DNA of 64,000 bases from Dendrosporobacter quercicolus (GTDB lineage Bacteria > Bacillota > Negativicutes > DSM-1736 > Dendrosporobacteraceae): positions 1 through 64,000 of the forward strand of contig NZ_FNHB01000009.1 of assembly GCF_900104455.1 (NCBI RefSeq). Reading direction: 5' to 3'. This document shows positions 14,872 to 24,305 of this stretch, in pieces. The translations under genes were made by a program, and so were the position numbers. The notes under the pieces are model-generated. The model worked only from the letters and a program-made list of their open reading frames with translations. It was not told the DNA's origin and ran no database searches. Within the stretch, counting starts at the first letter, position 1. Every line of letters begins with the position of its first letter.

Positions 14872-16122
14872 GTGATGAGGATGCAAGGCATTGATATTTT
14901 GGCAGTACAAGCGCATATCAAAAAACTGGCTGAGCTAGGGCAAACGCCTGATGGCGGGACAAGCAGGTTATCGTATTCCGAAGCCTGGCAGCAAGCACAG
15001 GATTTTGTTTCCGGTCTGATGCAGGCTGCGGGAATGACTGTGGAGCGGGATGCATTTGGAAACTTAATTGGCACCTGCCGGGGCCAAAACCAGTCACTGC
15101 CGTATCTGATGACAGGCTCGCATTTGGATACTGTTCCGGAAGGCGGCAGTTTAGATGGTGCTCTGGGCATTATTGGTGCAATTGAATGTATTCGGAGTTG
15201 GCGGGTAAACGGTTTTAAACCGTTGCGTACAGTTAAAATAGTGGCAACAGTGGAAGAAGAAGGAACACTATTTGGTGTGGGGTGTCTCGGGAGCAGGGTA
15301 ATGGCCGGCGAGATGCCGTTGGAGAAACTGGTGCAGTTAAAAGACCGATCAGGCAAGACGCTCCAGCAATATCTTAGCGCGCAGCAGCTGGATATTGCTG
15401 CCGCCGGCGCAGCGAGGATAGCAACAGAGGACATTCACGCATTTTTGGAATTGCATGTTGAGCAAGGCAGTGAGCTGGATATTTCTGGGCAACCTTGGGC
15501 GGTGGTCACTGATATTGTCGGGATTGATCGGCTGTGGATAACGCTTCAGGGGCATGCCAATCATGCAGGAACTACCCGCATGGACAGGCGCAAGGATGCA
15601 CTTGTCGCAGCAGGCAGGCTGGTCCAGGAAATATATCAAAATGCCCTGGATTCACAAGGTCTGTATGTATCCACAGCAGGTACCTGCTGTGTCGCTCCCG
15701 GAGCGGTAAATGTAATTCCCGGGCAAGTCGAGCTGGCAGTGGAAACGCGGGCTTCACAGGATGCGGTTATGGAAAGGGTCTATCAGAATATTATTAGTTT
15801 ACTGCAGGGGATTGAAAAGCAATATGGTGTTAAAGGAGCCATAACCAGGCGTAGTACGACTCCTGCTGTTAGTTTAGCGCCGACCATGATTAAGGAATTT
15901 GAGAAAGCTGCGCACAAATTAGACATGGCAGTGTGCAAAATGCCCAGTTGGGCGGGGCATGACGCTAAAATTATGGCTGGTATTACCTCGTGTGGAATGT
16001 TATTTGTGCCTTCGCGAAACGGGATCAGCCATTCGCGCGAGGAAGATACACGCTGGACGGATGTGGAAAAGGGGCTGCAGGTTTTTTGTGAAACAATGCA
16101 ATGCATTGCCTCCGGCCGTTGA
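14872..16122 (+). CDS. M20-family N-carbamoyl-amino acid / allantoate-type amidohydrolase
   Basis: About 416 residues, binuclear metal hydrolase. The metal motifs are GSHLDTVPEGGSLDGALG (His and bridging Asp), TVEEEGTLFG (Glu pair), ELHVEQG (His) and the late NGISHSREE. The dimerisation insert includes GHANHAGTTRMDRRKD. This set is diagnostic for the AllC / L-carbamoylase / beta-ureidopropionase branch of M20. It would remove the carbamoyl group from the product of the upstream ring opener, releasing ammonia and CO2. Starts are crowded: GTG 14872, ATG 14875 and ATG 14881 are all in frame near AGGTGATGAGG. Confidence 0.88.
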   Translation: MMRMQGIDILAVQAHIKKLAELGQTPDGGTSRLSYSEAWQQAQDFVSGLMQAAGMTVERDAFGNLIGTCRGQNQSLPYLMTGSHLDTVPEGGSLDGALGIIGAIECIRSWRVNGFKPLRTVKIVATVEEEGTLFGVGCLGSRVMAGEMPLEKLVQLKDRSGKTLQQYLSAQQLDIAAAGAARIATEDIHAFLELHVEQGSELDISGQPWAVVTDIVGIDRLWITLQGHANHAGTTRMDRRKDALVAAGRLVQEIYQNALDSQGLYVSTAGTCCVAPGAVNVIPGQVELAVETRASQDAVMERVYQNIISLLQGIEKQYGVKGAITRRSTTPAVSLAPTMIKEFEKAAHKLDMAVCKMPSWAGHDAKIMAGITSCGMLFVPSRNGISHSREEDTRWTDVEKGLQVFCETMQCIASGR

Positions 16123-16175
16123 ACAGGACGGCGGCAGCTATCAGGCATTTGACTATACTTTACGGAGGTGATTAG

Positions 16176-16901
16176 ATGTTGCAGGTTTGTCATTTAGCAA
16201 AAAGCTATGGGGACTTACAAGTTTTGAAAGATGTAAGCATGAAGATTTCGGAAGGAGAGGTCGTTTGCATTATCGGACCGTCAGGTTCAGGAAAGAGTAC
16301 TTTTTTACGCTGCCTGAATCTATTGGAAGTCCCGCAACAGGGTGAAATCATCTATTTAGGGCAAAACATTATGGAACCTCAGGTAGACATTAGGCTGATC
16401 AGAAAAGAGATTGGTATGGTGTTTCAAAATTTCAATTTATTTCCTTTGTATACGGTTCTGAATAATGTATCTATTGCGCCCATAAAAAATAAAAACTTTA
16501 GTGCGAAAGCAGCTAAAGAAATTGCAATGAAAGTACTGACTGATGTTGGCATGGAGAATAAAATCGATGCTTATCCCCGGCAGTTATCCGGCGGGCAGCA
16601 GCAAAGAGTTGCTATTGCCCGGGCTTTGGCAATGGAACCAAAAATCATGCTGTTTGATGAACCGACTTCTGCTCTGGATCCGGAACTCGTTGGTGATGTA
16701 TTGGCAGTTATGCGCAAACTGGCGCAGGACGGAATGACGATGATTATTGTGACGCATGAAATGGCCTTTGCGAAGGATGTCGCCGATCGGGTGATTTTTA
16801 TGGATAAGGGATATATTGTGGAAGAGGGAACTGCTCATGAGATATTCTCCAACCCGCAAAATGAAAGAACCAGAGAATTTCTGTCCAGGGTGCTCAATTG
16901 A
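16176..16901 (+). CDS. Polar amino-acid-type ABC transporter ATPase
   Basis: 241 residues. Walker [11 protein letters not shown]-loop VFQNFNLFP, signature [16 protein letters not shown], Walker [13 protein letters not shown] and switch [13 protein letters not shown]. It belongs to the GlnQ/HisP branch. ATG 16176 is preceded by TACGGAGGTG. It powers the uptake system with the binding protein (16967) and permease (19454), which an amidohydrolase gene separates. Confidence 0.93.
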   Translation: MLQVCHLAKSYGDLQVLKDVSMKISEGEVVCIIGPSGSGKSTFLRCLNLLEVPQQGEIIYLGQNIMEPQVDIRLIRKEIGMVFQNFNLFPLYTVLNNVSIAPIKNKNFSAKAAKEIAMKVLTDVGMENKIDAYPRQLSGGQQQRVAIARALAMEPKIMLFDEPTSALDPELVGDVLAVMRKLAQDGMTMIIVTHEMAFAKDVADRVIFMDKGYIVEEGTAHEIFSNPQNERTREFLSRVLN

Positions 16902-16966
16902 TTATCAGGCAATTTCTGTATTACGTTATTCATCTTATCTAGACTAAATGAGGGAGAGGATTATTC

Positions 16967-17851
16967 ATGAAACGATTATTCAAAATCTTGATTACCGCAG
17001 CTTTGCTTACCGGAATCGCCGCCGGCTTAACCGGCTGCGGATCGACCGCAACAAAGCAGGAAACGCCTGCCGATGGAGGCAAAACAACGAAATCGGGTTA
17101 TACCGTGGGAAAATCTATCCAGGCAATTAAGGATAAAGGCTATTTGACAATAGGCTGCGATTCCTCCTATGCGCCATTTTCTTTTATTGATACTACTTCA
17201 GACAATAAAAGCCCGATAGGCATTGACATTGAATTAGGCAAGGCTATTGCTGAGGAAATAGGAGTAGAAGCCAGGTTTGAACCCATGCTGTTTAAAGCGC
17301 TGCTTTCTTCTTTGTCCACCGATATGATTGATATTGGTATTGACGCAATTACACCGACTGAAGAAAGAAAGAAGATTGTTGATTTTTCGGATATGTATAT
17401 CCTTTGTGAAGATAAAATGATTGTAAAAAAAGAAAACATGAGCAATCTAGCTACTTTGGAGTCTTTTTACGGTAAACCGGTTGCTGCCAATACCGGTTCT
17501 ATTCAAGAAAAATTTGCCAATGATTTTATTCAAGATGTGCAGCTATTTTCATCACCAAACTTGCCTACATCCATCCTGGAACTACAGGCGGGCCATGTTG
17601 CCGGGATTGTCGTGGAAAAATCAGTTGGACAGCAATATATTGCCGCCTATCCCAATCTTGCGTTTAGTGACGCAGTACTGACCGGATCCTATGCCAAAGG
17701 CTATTCGGTTGCCTATAAAAAAGGCGGCGATGATTTAGGCGCATTGATCAATGGGGTGGTAGCCAAGGTAAAAGCGGATGGAAAAATTGAACAATGGCGG
17801 GATCAGTATAGCGAAACTGCCGCGAAAATGCTTATTTCCAATAAGAAATAA
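16967..17851 (+). CDS. ABC transporter substrate-binding lipoprotein
   Basis: 294 residues. A lipoprotein signal peptide ends in LTGCGS (lipobox Cys about 24). The mature part is a family 3 periplasmic-type binding protein (YLTIGCDSSYAPFSFID at the ligand pocket, GIDIELGKAIAEEIG, then IDAITPTEERKKIVDFSDMY). Such proteins bind polar amino acids and related small zwitterions. In this operon the ligand is probably a carbamoyl amino acid, hydantoin or other N-rich compound. It is followed by an intrinsic terminator at 17876-17912. Confidence 0.9.
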   Translation: MKRLFKILITAALLTGIAAGLTGCGSTATKQETPADGGKTTKSGYTVGKSIQAIKDKGYLTIGCDSSYAPFSFIDTTSDNKSPIGIDIELGKAIAEEIGVEARFEPMLFKALLSSLSTDMIDIGIDAITPTEERKKIVDFSDMYILCEDKMIVKKENMSNLATLESFYGKPVAANTGSIQEKFANDFIQDVQLFSSPNLPTSILELQAGHVAGIVVEKSVGQQYIAAYPNLAFSDAVLTGSYAKGYSVAYKKGGDDLGALINGVVAKVKADGKIEQWRDQYSETAAKMLISNKK

Positions 17852-17875
17852 CACCGAATGTGCAAGGTGTGGATT

Positions 17876-17912
17876 CAGTGCTCCGATGGAAAGATTGGAG
17901 CACTGCTTTTTT
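17876..17912 (+). terminator. Intergenic terminator inside the operon
   Basis: The stem CAGTGCTCC / GGAGCACTG is followed by CTTTTTT. It lies between the binding-protein gene and the second amidohydrolase and should lower expression of the distal genes, a common arrangement behind binding-protein genes. Confidence 0.75.
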
Positions 17913-17940
17913 CAATCTGAATGGAGAGAGAAGGGATAGT

Positions 17941-19434
17941 GTGCGCTGTTTAATCAAGAACGGGTATTTGCATCAGTTTAATGCAACGAAATCTTCCTTT
18001 ATCCGGGGTAATTTAATCATCAATGATGACTATATTGAGGAATTGTCCGGCTGGTGCCCGCCGGAACAGTCTTTTGATAAGGTAATTGATGCCACAGATT
18101 GTTTGATTATTCCCGGTCTGATCAATGCGCATATTCATACGCATTGTCATTTTGTCAAAGGCCTGTTTGATAATCTTCCGCTGGAAATGTGGATGCTGTA
18201 TACCAAACCATACTTCACGGGCAGGGTGGAAACACCGGACGATGTGTATATTAAAGCCTTGTTTAGCTGCATTGAGATTTTAAAGACCGGGACAACAATG
18301 ATTATAGATGATCTTGTACATTGTCCTACCTTCAGCCCGCAGCATTACAGCATGATCATGAAAGCTTATAAAAAAGCCGGTTTGCGCGCGGATGTTAGTG
18401 TCAATATCATTAATAAGCCGGCGTATGAAACGATTCCCTATTTGGATGAACTGATGAACGATAACCTGAAGACAAGGCTGCGGGCTGGAGCAATGCCGCC
18501 TGAAAGAGAGATTCTTCAATATCTGGAAGGGTTAATTAGGCAATATAATGTTCCTGATGCTGTGCAGCGCTGTGTTTTAGCGCCTTCAGGACCACAAAGA
18601 TGCACTGTGCCGCTAATGAAAGGGATGCGGGATTTAGCGGAAAAATATCATTTGCCCGTGGTGTCGCATGTATTGGAAACCAGAGTGCAAAAGGAAACCG
18701 GACAGTTGTTTTTTGGAAAAAGCCTTGTTGAGTGGATGAACGAGAATGATTTGCTGTACCCCAATTTACTGGCTATTCATTCTGTCTGGGTTACCGATGA
18801 GGATATTCAACTGATGAAGCAAAGTGGTTGCAAAACGGTGCATAACCCGGCTTCCAATCTAAAACTCGGCAGCGGTATCGCACCGGTGGGGAGACTGCTC
18901 AGGGAGGGAATTACAGTCGGGTTAGGTACTGACAATACAAGTTGCAGTGATTCATTAAATATGTTTGAATCGCTAAAACTGTCGGCCCTATTACAGAAAA
19001 TCCAGACGCCTGATTATGAAAACTGGATTGGGGCACAGGAGGCAATCCGTATGGCAACATATAACGGTGCGGAATGTGCCTGCATGCAAAATAAGATCGG
19101 GTCTATCCAGGTGGGACAAAAAGCCGATATTGTCATTATTGATACCAATAATGAGCGGTTTTTGCCGGCCAATAATTATGTGAATCAATTGGTTTTTTGT
19201 GAAAACGGGCAATCGGTCCGTGATGTCATCATTAATGGACGAATTGTAGTGGAAAACAAAAAAATAGTTACTTTTAATGAAGCGGAAGTTATTGAAGAAT
19301 TCAAACGGGTTATGAACAGGATGAAAAAGCAGCAAGAGCTGGCGGGCAAGGAAGCTGCGGAGGTGGATAATCTTTACCGGGAAGCCTATTATAAGACAAT
19401 CCGGCATGGTGATCATAAGTCATCAAGTGTATGA
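17941..19434 (+). CDS. Amidohydrolase of the TrzA/AtzA/SsnA (chlorohydrolase/deaminase) group
   Basis: About 497 residues from GTG 17941, preceded by GAGAGAAGGG. A longer frame to 17860 would run through the terminator, so it was rejected. Metal ligands: GLINAHIHTHCHF (HxH), VVSHVLETR, AIHSVWVTDED and GLGTDNTSCSDSLN (Asp). These mark subtype III amidohydrolases that deaminate or dehalogenate N-heterocycles such as guanine, cytosine, triazines and adenosine analogues. With the ring opener and carbamoylase it supports a pathway that strips nitrogen from a heterocyclic compound. The substrate is open. Confidence 0.85.
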   Translation: MRCLIKNGYLHQFNATKSSFIRGNLIINDDYIEELSGWCPPEQSFDKVIDATDCLIIPGLINAHIHTHCHFVKGLFDNLPLEMWMLYTKPYFTGRVETPDDVYIKALFSCIEILKTGTTMIIDDLVHCPTFSPQHYSMIMKAYKKAGLRADVSVNIINKPAYETIPYLDELMNDNLKTRLRAGAMPPEREILQYLEGLIRQYNVPDAVQRCVLAPSGPQRCTVPLMKGMRDLAEKYHLPVVSHVLETRVQKETGQLFFGKSLVEWMNENDLLYPNLLAIHSVWVTDEDIQLMKQSGCKTVHNPASNLKLGSGIAPVGRLLREGITVGLGTDNTSCSDSLNMFESLKLSALLQKIQTPDYENWIGAQEAIRMATYNGAECACMQNKIGSIQVGQKADIVIIDTNNERFLPANNYVNQLVFCENGQSVRDVIINGRIVVENKKIVTFNEAEVIEEFKRVMNRMKKQQELAGKEAAEVDNLYREAYYKTIRHGDHKSSSV

Positions 19435-19453
19435 ATCATTGCAGTAAAGGAGG

Positions 19454-20140
19454 ATGAAGCATATTTTAGAATTGGCGATTCAGTATAAGAGCTATCTTAT
19501 ATTAGGGACAAAAATTACGATTATTGTCTCCTTTGCAGCAATAATCCTGGGCTTTTTTATGGGCTTGTGGCTGGCAATAATCAGGGTGGGAGACAACAAG
19601 CCTTTACGGTGGCTGGCCAATGTTTACGTCGAATTTATCAGAGGAACACCAGTACTGGTGCAAATTGCAATGGTATATTACGGACTTCCTCTGGCGGGGA
19701 TTCATTTTCCCGATATAATGGTTTTTGACGTAAAGATGAATCGGCTGAGCTGTGGAATTATTGCGCTGGCGCTTAATAGTGCCGCATATATTTGTGAAAT
19801 TATCCGCGGAGGAATTTTATCCATTGACAAAGGGCAAACCGAAGCCGCCTTATCTCTTGGTTTTACAAAATTCAATATTATGCGGCTGTTTATTTTACCG
19901 CATGCGTTAAAGAATATGCTGCCGTCACTTGGCAATGAATTTGTTGTTATGATCAAAACATCATCACAAGTATCGGTCATGGGGCTGGCTGATCTAATGT
20001 ATGTTGCCGATCTGATTAGGGGAAATAGTTTCCAGGCCTTTACGCCTCTTGTGATTATTGCGGTGATTTATTTAATTATCACGACAGGTATGTCTATGGT
20101 AATGAGGAAACTCGAAAGTATGCTGAGAGCAGTGGGCTGA
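19454..20140 (+). CDS. Amino-acid-type ABC transporter permease
   Basis: 228 residues with about five membrane helices. The HEAAALTLG-type coupling loop reads KGQTEAALSLGFTKFNIMR, and the N-terminal part has FIRGTPVLVQ, both typical of HisM/GlnP permeases. It forms a homodimeric channel with the ATPase at 16176. The ribosome binding site AAAGGAGG touches the ATG directly, an unusually short spacing that may reduce initiation. Last gene of the operon. Confidence 0.9.
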   Translation: MKHILELAIQYKSYLILGTKITIIVSFAAIILGFFMGLWLAIIRVGDNKPLRWLANVYVEFIRGTPVLVQIAMVYYGLPLAGIHFPDIMVFDVKMNRLSCGIIALALNSAAYICEIIRGGILSIDKGQTEAALSLGFTKFNIMRLFILPHALKNMLPSLGNEFVVMIKTSSQVSVMGLADLMYVADLIRGNSFQAFTPLVIIAVIYLIITTGMSMVMRKLESMLRAVG

Positions 20141-20245
20141 AAGCCCTGACGGTGGAGCACCCTTAGCAGCCAATGCAATGACACCCAGCTATTGCCTGGT
20201 GCGGTTGAACGGAGGTAAGCGCCAGTGATGCATGATGAACGCCGG

Positions 20246-20400
20246 TATTTACGGTAAAAGCTTTATGCAAGCAATTCGGCGCCGGCTGCCACCATTGCCG
20301 CGAACTGGATGAACCCGGGCAGGAAAAGAATTACTGCCCCCGCTGTGCGATGGGTTACTCTACCGGAATCTTGGACGATATGTGCAAACAACCTAATTAA
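20246..20400 (+). pseudogene. Cys-rich zinc-ribbon-like remnant
   Basis: An open frame ending at TAA 20398-20400 encodes ALCKQFGAGCHHCRELDE and NYCPRCAMGYSTGILDD, with three C-x2/3-C pairs like a small zinc protein. There is no start codon in frame and no ribosome binding site, so it appears to be the tail of a lost gene. The family is not recognised. Confidence 0.35.
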
Positions 20401-20410
20401 TGTTTACTTA

Positions 20411-20449
20411 AAAAAACGGCTTTCTAGAATGCCCTGGAAGCCGTTTTTT
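20411..20449 (+). terminator. Terminator after the ureide-type operon
   Basis: AACGGCTT / AAGCCGTT stem followed by TTTTTTT. It closes transcription from the operon on its left. Confidence 0.75.
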
Positions 20450-21089
20450 TCTGCCAGTTGGTATAATCCATCTGCGAGAATAATGCCGGAAACAAAGAAA
20501 TTACCAATATGGGGTTTGCTATGACCCATAGCATCCTTACCATAGCCTGTGATTGCTATATGACAATATTGATTGAAAAATCAGGACAAATAATTAGGTA
20601 AGTCCCATATTCTGCGCGTAGTTTTGGCGGCCAAAGCAAGAATATACAATCTCAATTTAAAGAGCATATGATTCCCGTGAAAATCAAGCAAGAATATCCT
20701 AACTGCTCAATAAGGTTTTTTATATAATTATATATAGAACCATACTTATTTATAATCTCAATAGGTAAGTGCCCGCCTCACACAGACGAAACCGCCGTTC
20801 GGAGGCGCTTTTCCCCTGAGCCAAACGGTGCGTAAAACTTTCCATTTTACACTGCTTTCGATCATGAAGTTGTATTTTCTATTTGTTGAAAATTATCAGA
20901 ATTTATAAAATATTAGAATTTTAATAACATAAAATTCTTTTTTAAGGGGGGGATAATGATAACAATAATACTTTTGTGCAAATAACTTCCAATAGAACTT
21001 CAGGCAGTATAACGGTATATAAAATTCATGGCCTTTGAAATTCCGACTACAATATTGTTCACAATATCTTAGAAGGGAGAACGAAAAAC
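20450..21089. other. Long intergenic leader before the sugar/polyol cluster
   Basis: 640 bases without a clear gene. It contains a perfect palindrome AGAATTTT-N8-AAAATTCT followed by TTTTTTA (20915-20943), which can act as a terminator. A nine-codon frame (MITIILLCK, 20956-20985) follows, behind AAGGGGGGG. The sequence is AT-rich and probably carries the promoter and regulatory sites for the gene at 21090. Confidence 0.5.
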
Positions 21090-22481
21090 ATGAACAAGAG
21101 AAAATGTAAGACGGGACTCATCTACTTTTTCGGCGCATTGGGGGGCCTGCTGTTTGGCTATGACACTGGTGTCATAGCCATAGCGCTCACGTATATCAAA
21201 AAAGACATCACCCTTTCCATGACTCAATTATCTTCCATAGCGGAGGGGTTGATTGTCAGCGGCGTGCTGTGGGGTGCCATACCCGGCGCTGTGCTGACCG
21301 GACCTCTTTCGGATCGCTTCGGCCGTAAGCGTGTGATCATCGCTTTGGGCTTTCTCTTCACGGTTGGAGCGTTGGGCTGTGCTTGGGCGCCGACTGTATC
21401 CATATTAATTTTTTCACGCATCATTCTTGGGGTTGCAGTCGGCGGCGCGTCGGGTCTGGTGCCAGTCTATCTTTCCGAAATGGCGCCGGCGGGCAGCCGC
21501 GGGATGATCGGCGGCATCAATACAAGCATGAATGCCGTTGGTATCCTGATGGCGTATATATTTGGCAATATCTGTGCTGCCACTGCCGATTGGCGCATGA
21601 TGGTCGGTCTAGCCGTTGTTCCCGCGATCATGCTGATGGTTGGTATGATTTTTATGCCGGAAAGCCCACGCTGGCTATTACAGAATGTGAGCGAGGAAGC
21701 TTCGAGAAAGGTTTTGCTCCTGATGCGCAACGAGCAGGAGGTCGAGGCGGAGATCGCGGAGATCAAATTAGCGAACGAAATGGAAAAGAAGCAGAGCCAG
21801 AGCATATGGAAAATGCTTTCCGAACCGTGGGTCCGCAAATTAATCCTGATCGGGATAGGGTTGGCTGTCGGGCAGCAGGTCCTTGGCGCGCAGGTTCTTT
21901 TGTATTATACGCCGACAATTCTGCTTGGCGTGGGGTTCTCCGAACAGTTCGCTCTGCTGTCCACGCTGGGCATCGGCGTCATCAATCTGTTCTTTACCTT
22001 CCTGGGTATGGCTTTAATCGACCGCTGGGGGCGTAAAAAGCTGCTTATTGCCGGAAACTCCCTGATGTGTGTTTCGATCGCATTGCTTGGCAGCCTGGGA
22101 CTTCTCAACATTAGCTCAGGCCCGCTGATGCTGGCCTGCATGTGCCTGTTTATGGTCGGATTCTCTTCCACATGGGGAATGACGGTCTGGGTTGTTCTTT
22201 CGGAGATCTTTCCGCTCAAAATCCGCGGTTTTGGGATGGGAATCTGCAGTACCTGTCTGTGGGTGGCCTGCGCTTTGGTTTCGCAGTTTTTTCCAATTCT
22301 GTCAGATATCATTGGATATTACACCATCTTCTTGATTTTTGCGGGAATCAACGTGGTTGCATTGCTGTACGTGGCGTTCCAGCTGCCTGAAACCAAGGGC
22401 TATTCTCTGGAGATGATCGAGATGAACATGCAGGCGCGTTACGCAAAGCGCCCTAAGGAGCGTTTCTTTGAAAGCTCTTGA
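21090..22481 (+). CDS. MFS sugar porter-family transporter
   Basis: 463 residues, 12 predicted membrane helices. Sugar porter signatures are seen: GYDTGVIAIAL in helix 1, DRFGRKRVII in loop 2-3, PVYLSEMAPAGSRG after helix 4, PESPRWLL after helix 6, DRWGRKKLLI in loop 8-9, and PETKGYSLE at the C-terminus. Proton-coupled uptake of a sugar, inositol-like polyol or related compound is expected. It is first in a cluster with two SDRs, an isomerase and an alcohol dehydrogenase, so its substrate is likely what they oxidise. AGAAGGGAGAACG precedes ATG 21090. Confidence 0.9.
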   Translation: MNKRKCKTGLIYFFGALGGLLFGYDTGVIAIALTYIKKDITLSMTQLSSIAEGLIVSGVLWGAIPGAVLTGPLSDRFGRKRVIIALGFLFTVGALGCAWAPTVSILIFSRIILGVAVGGASGLVPVYLSEMAPAGSRGMIGGINTSMNAVGILMAYIFGNICAATADWRMMVGLAVVPAIMLMVGMIFMPESPRWLLQNVSEEASRKVLLLMRNEQEVEAEIAEIKLANEMEKKQSQSIWKMLSEPWVRKLILIGIGLAVGQQVLGAQVLLYYTPTILLGVGFSEQFALLSTLGIGVINLFFTFLGMALIDRWGRKKLLIAGNSLMCVSIALLGSLGLLNISSGPLMLACMCLFMVGFSSTWGMTVWVVLSEIFPLKIRGFGMGICSTCLWVACALVSQFFPILSDIIGYYTIFLIFAGINVVALLYVAFQLPETKGYSLEMIEMNMQARYAKRPKERFFESS

Positions 22482-22625
22482 TAGAATATCCTTTCACCTT
22501 TCAGGAATAAGGAATAGGGGTAAACGGCCGACCGGTCGCTGGGAAGCGGCAGTTCGCCCCTGGCGGTTTTTTTGATAGTATCTCGGGATTCCGAGAGAGT
22601 ACAAACCAACTAAGGAGGAAAACAG

Positions 22626-23402
22626 ATGAAATTACAAAACAAAATCGCTATTGTTACAGGCGCAGCGCAGGGAATCGGCAAAGGAATTGCCCTGGAATAT
22701 GCTAAAAACGGAGCAGATCTTGCAATTCTGGATATTAACGGAGAAAAGCTCAATGAAACAGCGAAGGAAATTAAGGAACTGGGGGTTAACTGCAGCCAGG
22801 GGGTTGGAGATGTTTCGGATGAGAAGATTGTACAGGGCTTTGTACAGCAGGTGATTGATAGGCATGGACGGATCGATATTCTGACACATGCCGCGGGCAT
22901 TCTTCGTTCCTGCGCAATTGTCGAACAGGATGTAAAGGACTGGGATATCGTTGTCGCCGTAAACCTGCGCAGCTCGTTCCTGTTCAGCAAGTATGCGGGA
23001 CAGCAAATGAAAAAGCAGGGAAGCGGCGCGATGGTTCTGATTGACTCTTGCGCGTCGAAGACGGCGGAAGCGTTTAATGCCGTTTATTGTGCTTCGAAAG
23101 CAGGCGTTCGCTTGCTGGCGCAGTCGCTGGCGCTGGAGCTGGCGGAGTTTGGTGTCCGCGTTAACAGTATTGCGCCGGGAACAATCAACACTGACATGAT
23201 TCAGAGATGCCTGCGTGACCGGGCTTCGCTGTATGGACTGACCTTTGAAAAGTATCTGCATGAATTTAATGAGGCAACCCCGCTCAAGCGTATGGGCGAG
23301 CCAGAGGAAATTGGAAAGCTGTGTGTCTTCCTGGTCAGTGATGATTCCGCGTTTATCACAGGCTCTTCCTTTAATATTTCTGGCGGCAGAGAATGCCATT
23401 GA
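22626..23402 (+). CDS. Short-chain dehydrogenase/reductase
   Basis: 258 residues, classical SDR. It has the TGAAQGIGKGIA nucleotide motif, a HAAG strand (NNAG equivalent), catalytic Ser in LIDSCAS, YCASKAG (Tyr-x3-Lys), and IAPGTINTDM. An Asp after beta-2 (LAILDING) predicts NAD(H) preference. AAGGAGGAAAACAG precedes the start. It probably oxidises a secondary alcohol of the imported sugar or polyol. Confidence 0.9.
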   Translation: MKLQNKIAIVTGAAQGIGKGIALEYAKNGADLAILDINGEKLNETAKEIKELGVNCSQGVGDVSDEKIVQGFVQQVIDRHGRIDILTHAAGILRSCAIVEQDVKDWDIVVAVNLRSSFLFSKYAGQQMKKQGSGAMVLIDSCASKTAEAFNAVYCASKAGVRLLAQSLALELAEFGVRVNSIAPGTINTDMIQRCLRDRASLYGLTFEKYLHEFNEATPLKRMGEPEEIGKLCVFLVSDDSAFITGSSFNISGGRECH

Positions 23403-23426
23403 TTGCCCTGATATAAGGAGGATGCG

Positions 23427-24254
23427 ATGAGTTATAAAATTGGAATTGTTGAATGGGCGTTTCCTTTCCCCGGCCCGTATGGTTTGAAAATTGCTTCTGA
23501 GCTTGGATTAGAAGGAATGGAGCTGGATTTTGGAGAATATGAGACTGGATTTCGGCTGCATAATCCCAGAATTCAGGATGCCTATCTGGAATGTGGCGTG
23601 AAATACGGAATCGAGTTCCCGTCCATGGCGCTGAATGCTTTGAATACACATGGGATGTCCAACAGCCGTGATACGGTAGATGGAATGATCGCAATTGAGA
23701 CCATTCGAAAAGGAATCGGGGCGGCAAAACGGATGAATATTCCGGTGGTTCAGCTGCCAAGCTTTCATAGTGGCGATATTCGCACGAAGGAACAGTTTTA
23801 CAATACCGGTGAAAAGCTCCGTTTCGCCTGTGCTCTCGCAGAGGGCAGCAATATTATTTTGGCGATGGAAAATGTGCTGGACGCTGAGGAAACGAAGCAA
23901 ATGATTAGGGAAGTGGGCAGCGATCGCTTGAAGATATTCTACGACACGCAAAATTACCATCTTGACCGTGGCTATTCACAACCGGAACTGCTGGAGGCGA
24001 TTGCGAATGATGTTGTACAGGTCCATGTAAAAGACGGATACAATGGGGCGATTAGTTCTGCACTTCTCGGTAAGGGAGACGTTTTGTTCCATAAAACAGC
24101 GGAAATTATTTTACGTACGGGTTGTACAGAATGGCTGCTGTTAGAGAACTATTATAATCAACAACCATTGAGCCTGTTGAATGAAGACGCATTTGAGTTA
24201 ATTCAAGAAGATATTAAGGTGTTGCGTAGAATTTTCTGCGACGGTGTTGCGTAA
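23427..24254 (+). CDS. Sugar phosphate isomerase/epimerase-like TIM-barrel protein
   Basis: 275 residues of the xylose-isomerase-like TIM barrel family (AP endonuclease 2 fold). The visible metal-site residues are typical: AMENVLDAEE, IFYDTQNYHLD, VQVHVKDGYNG and LLLENYYN, giving Glu, Asp, His, Glu ligands. It would isomerise or epimerise the keto-sugar made by a neighbouring dehydrogenase. ATAAGGAGGATGCG precedes ATG 23427. It lies 24 bases after the SDR gene. Confidence 0.85.
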   Translation: MSYKIGIVEWAFPFPGPYGLKIASELGLEGMELDFGEYETGFRLHNPRIQDAYLECGVKYGIEFPSMALNALNTHGMSNSRDTVDGMIAIETIRKGIGAAKRMNIPVVQLPSFHSGDIRTKEQFYNTGEKLRFACALAEGSNIILAMENVLDAEETKQMIREVGSDRLKIFYDTQNYHLDRGYSQPELLEAIANDVVQVHVKDGYNGAISSALLGKGDVLFHKTAEIILRTGCTEWLLLENYYNQQPLSLLNEDAFELIQEDIKVLRRIFCDGVA

Positions 24255-24305
24255 AGTCTCCTGTTATGTATAGACCGTATATCGGTAGTTATGGAGGTGT
24301 TTGAG

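Noticed and set aside
17860-17940. N-terminal extension of the second amidohydrolase
   Set aside because: The extension would translate through a clear intrinsic terminator (17876-17912), while GTG 17941 has its own ribosome binding site and fits the family's usual start.
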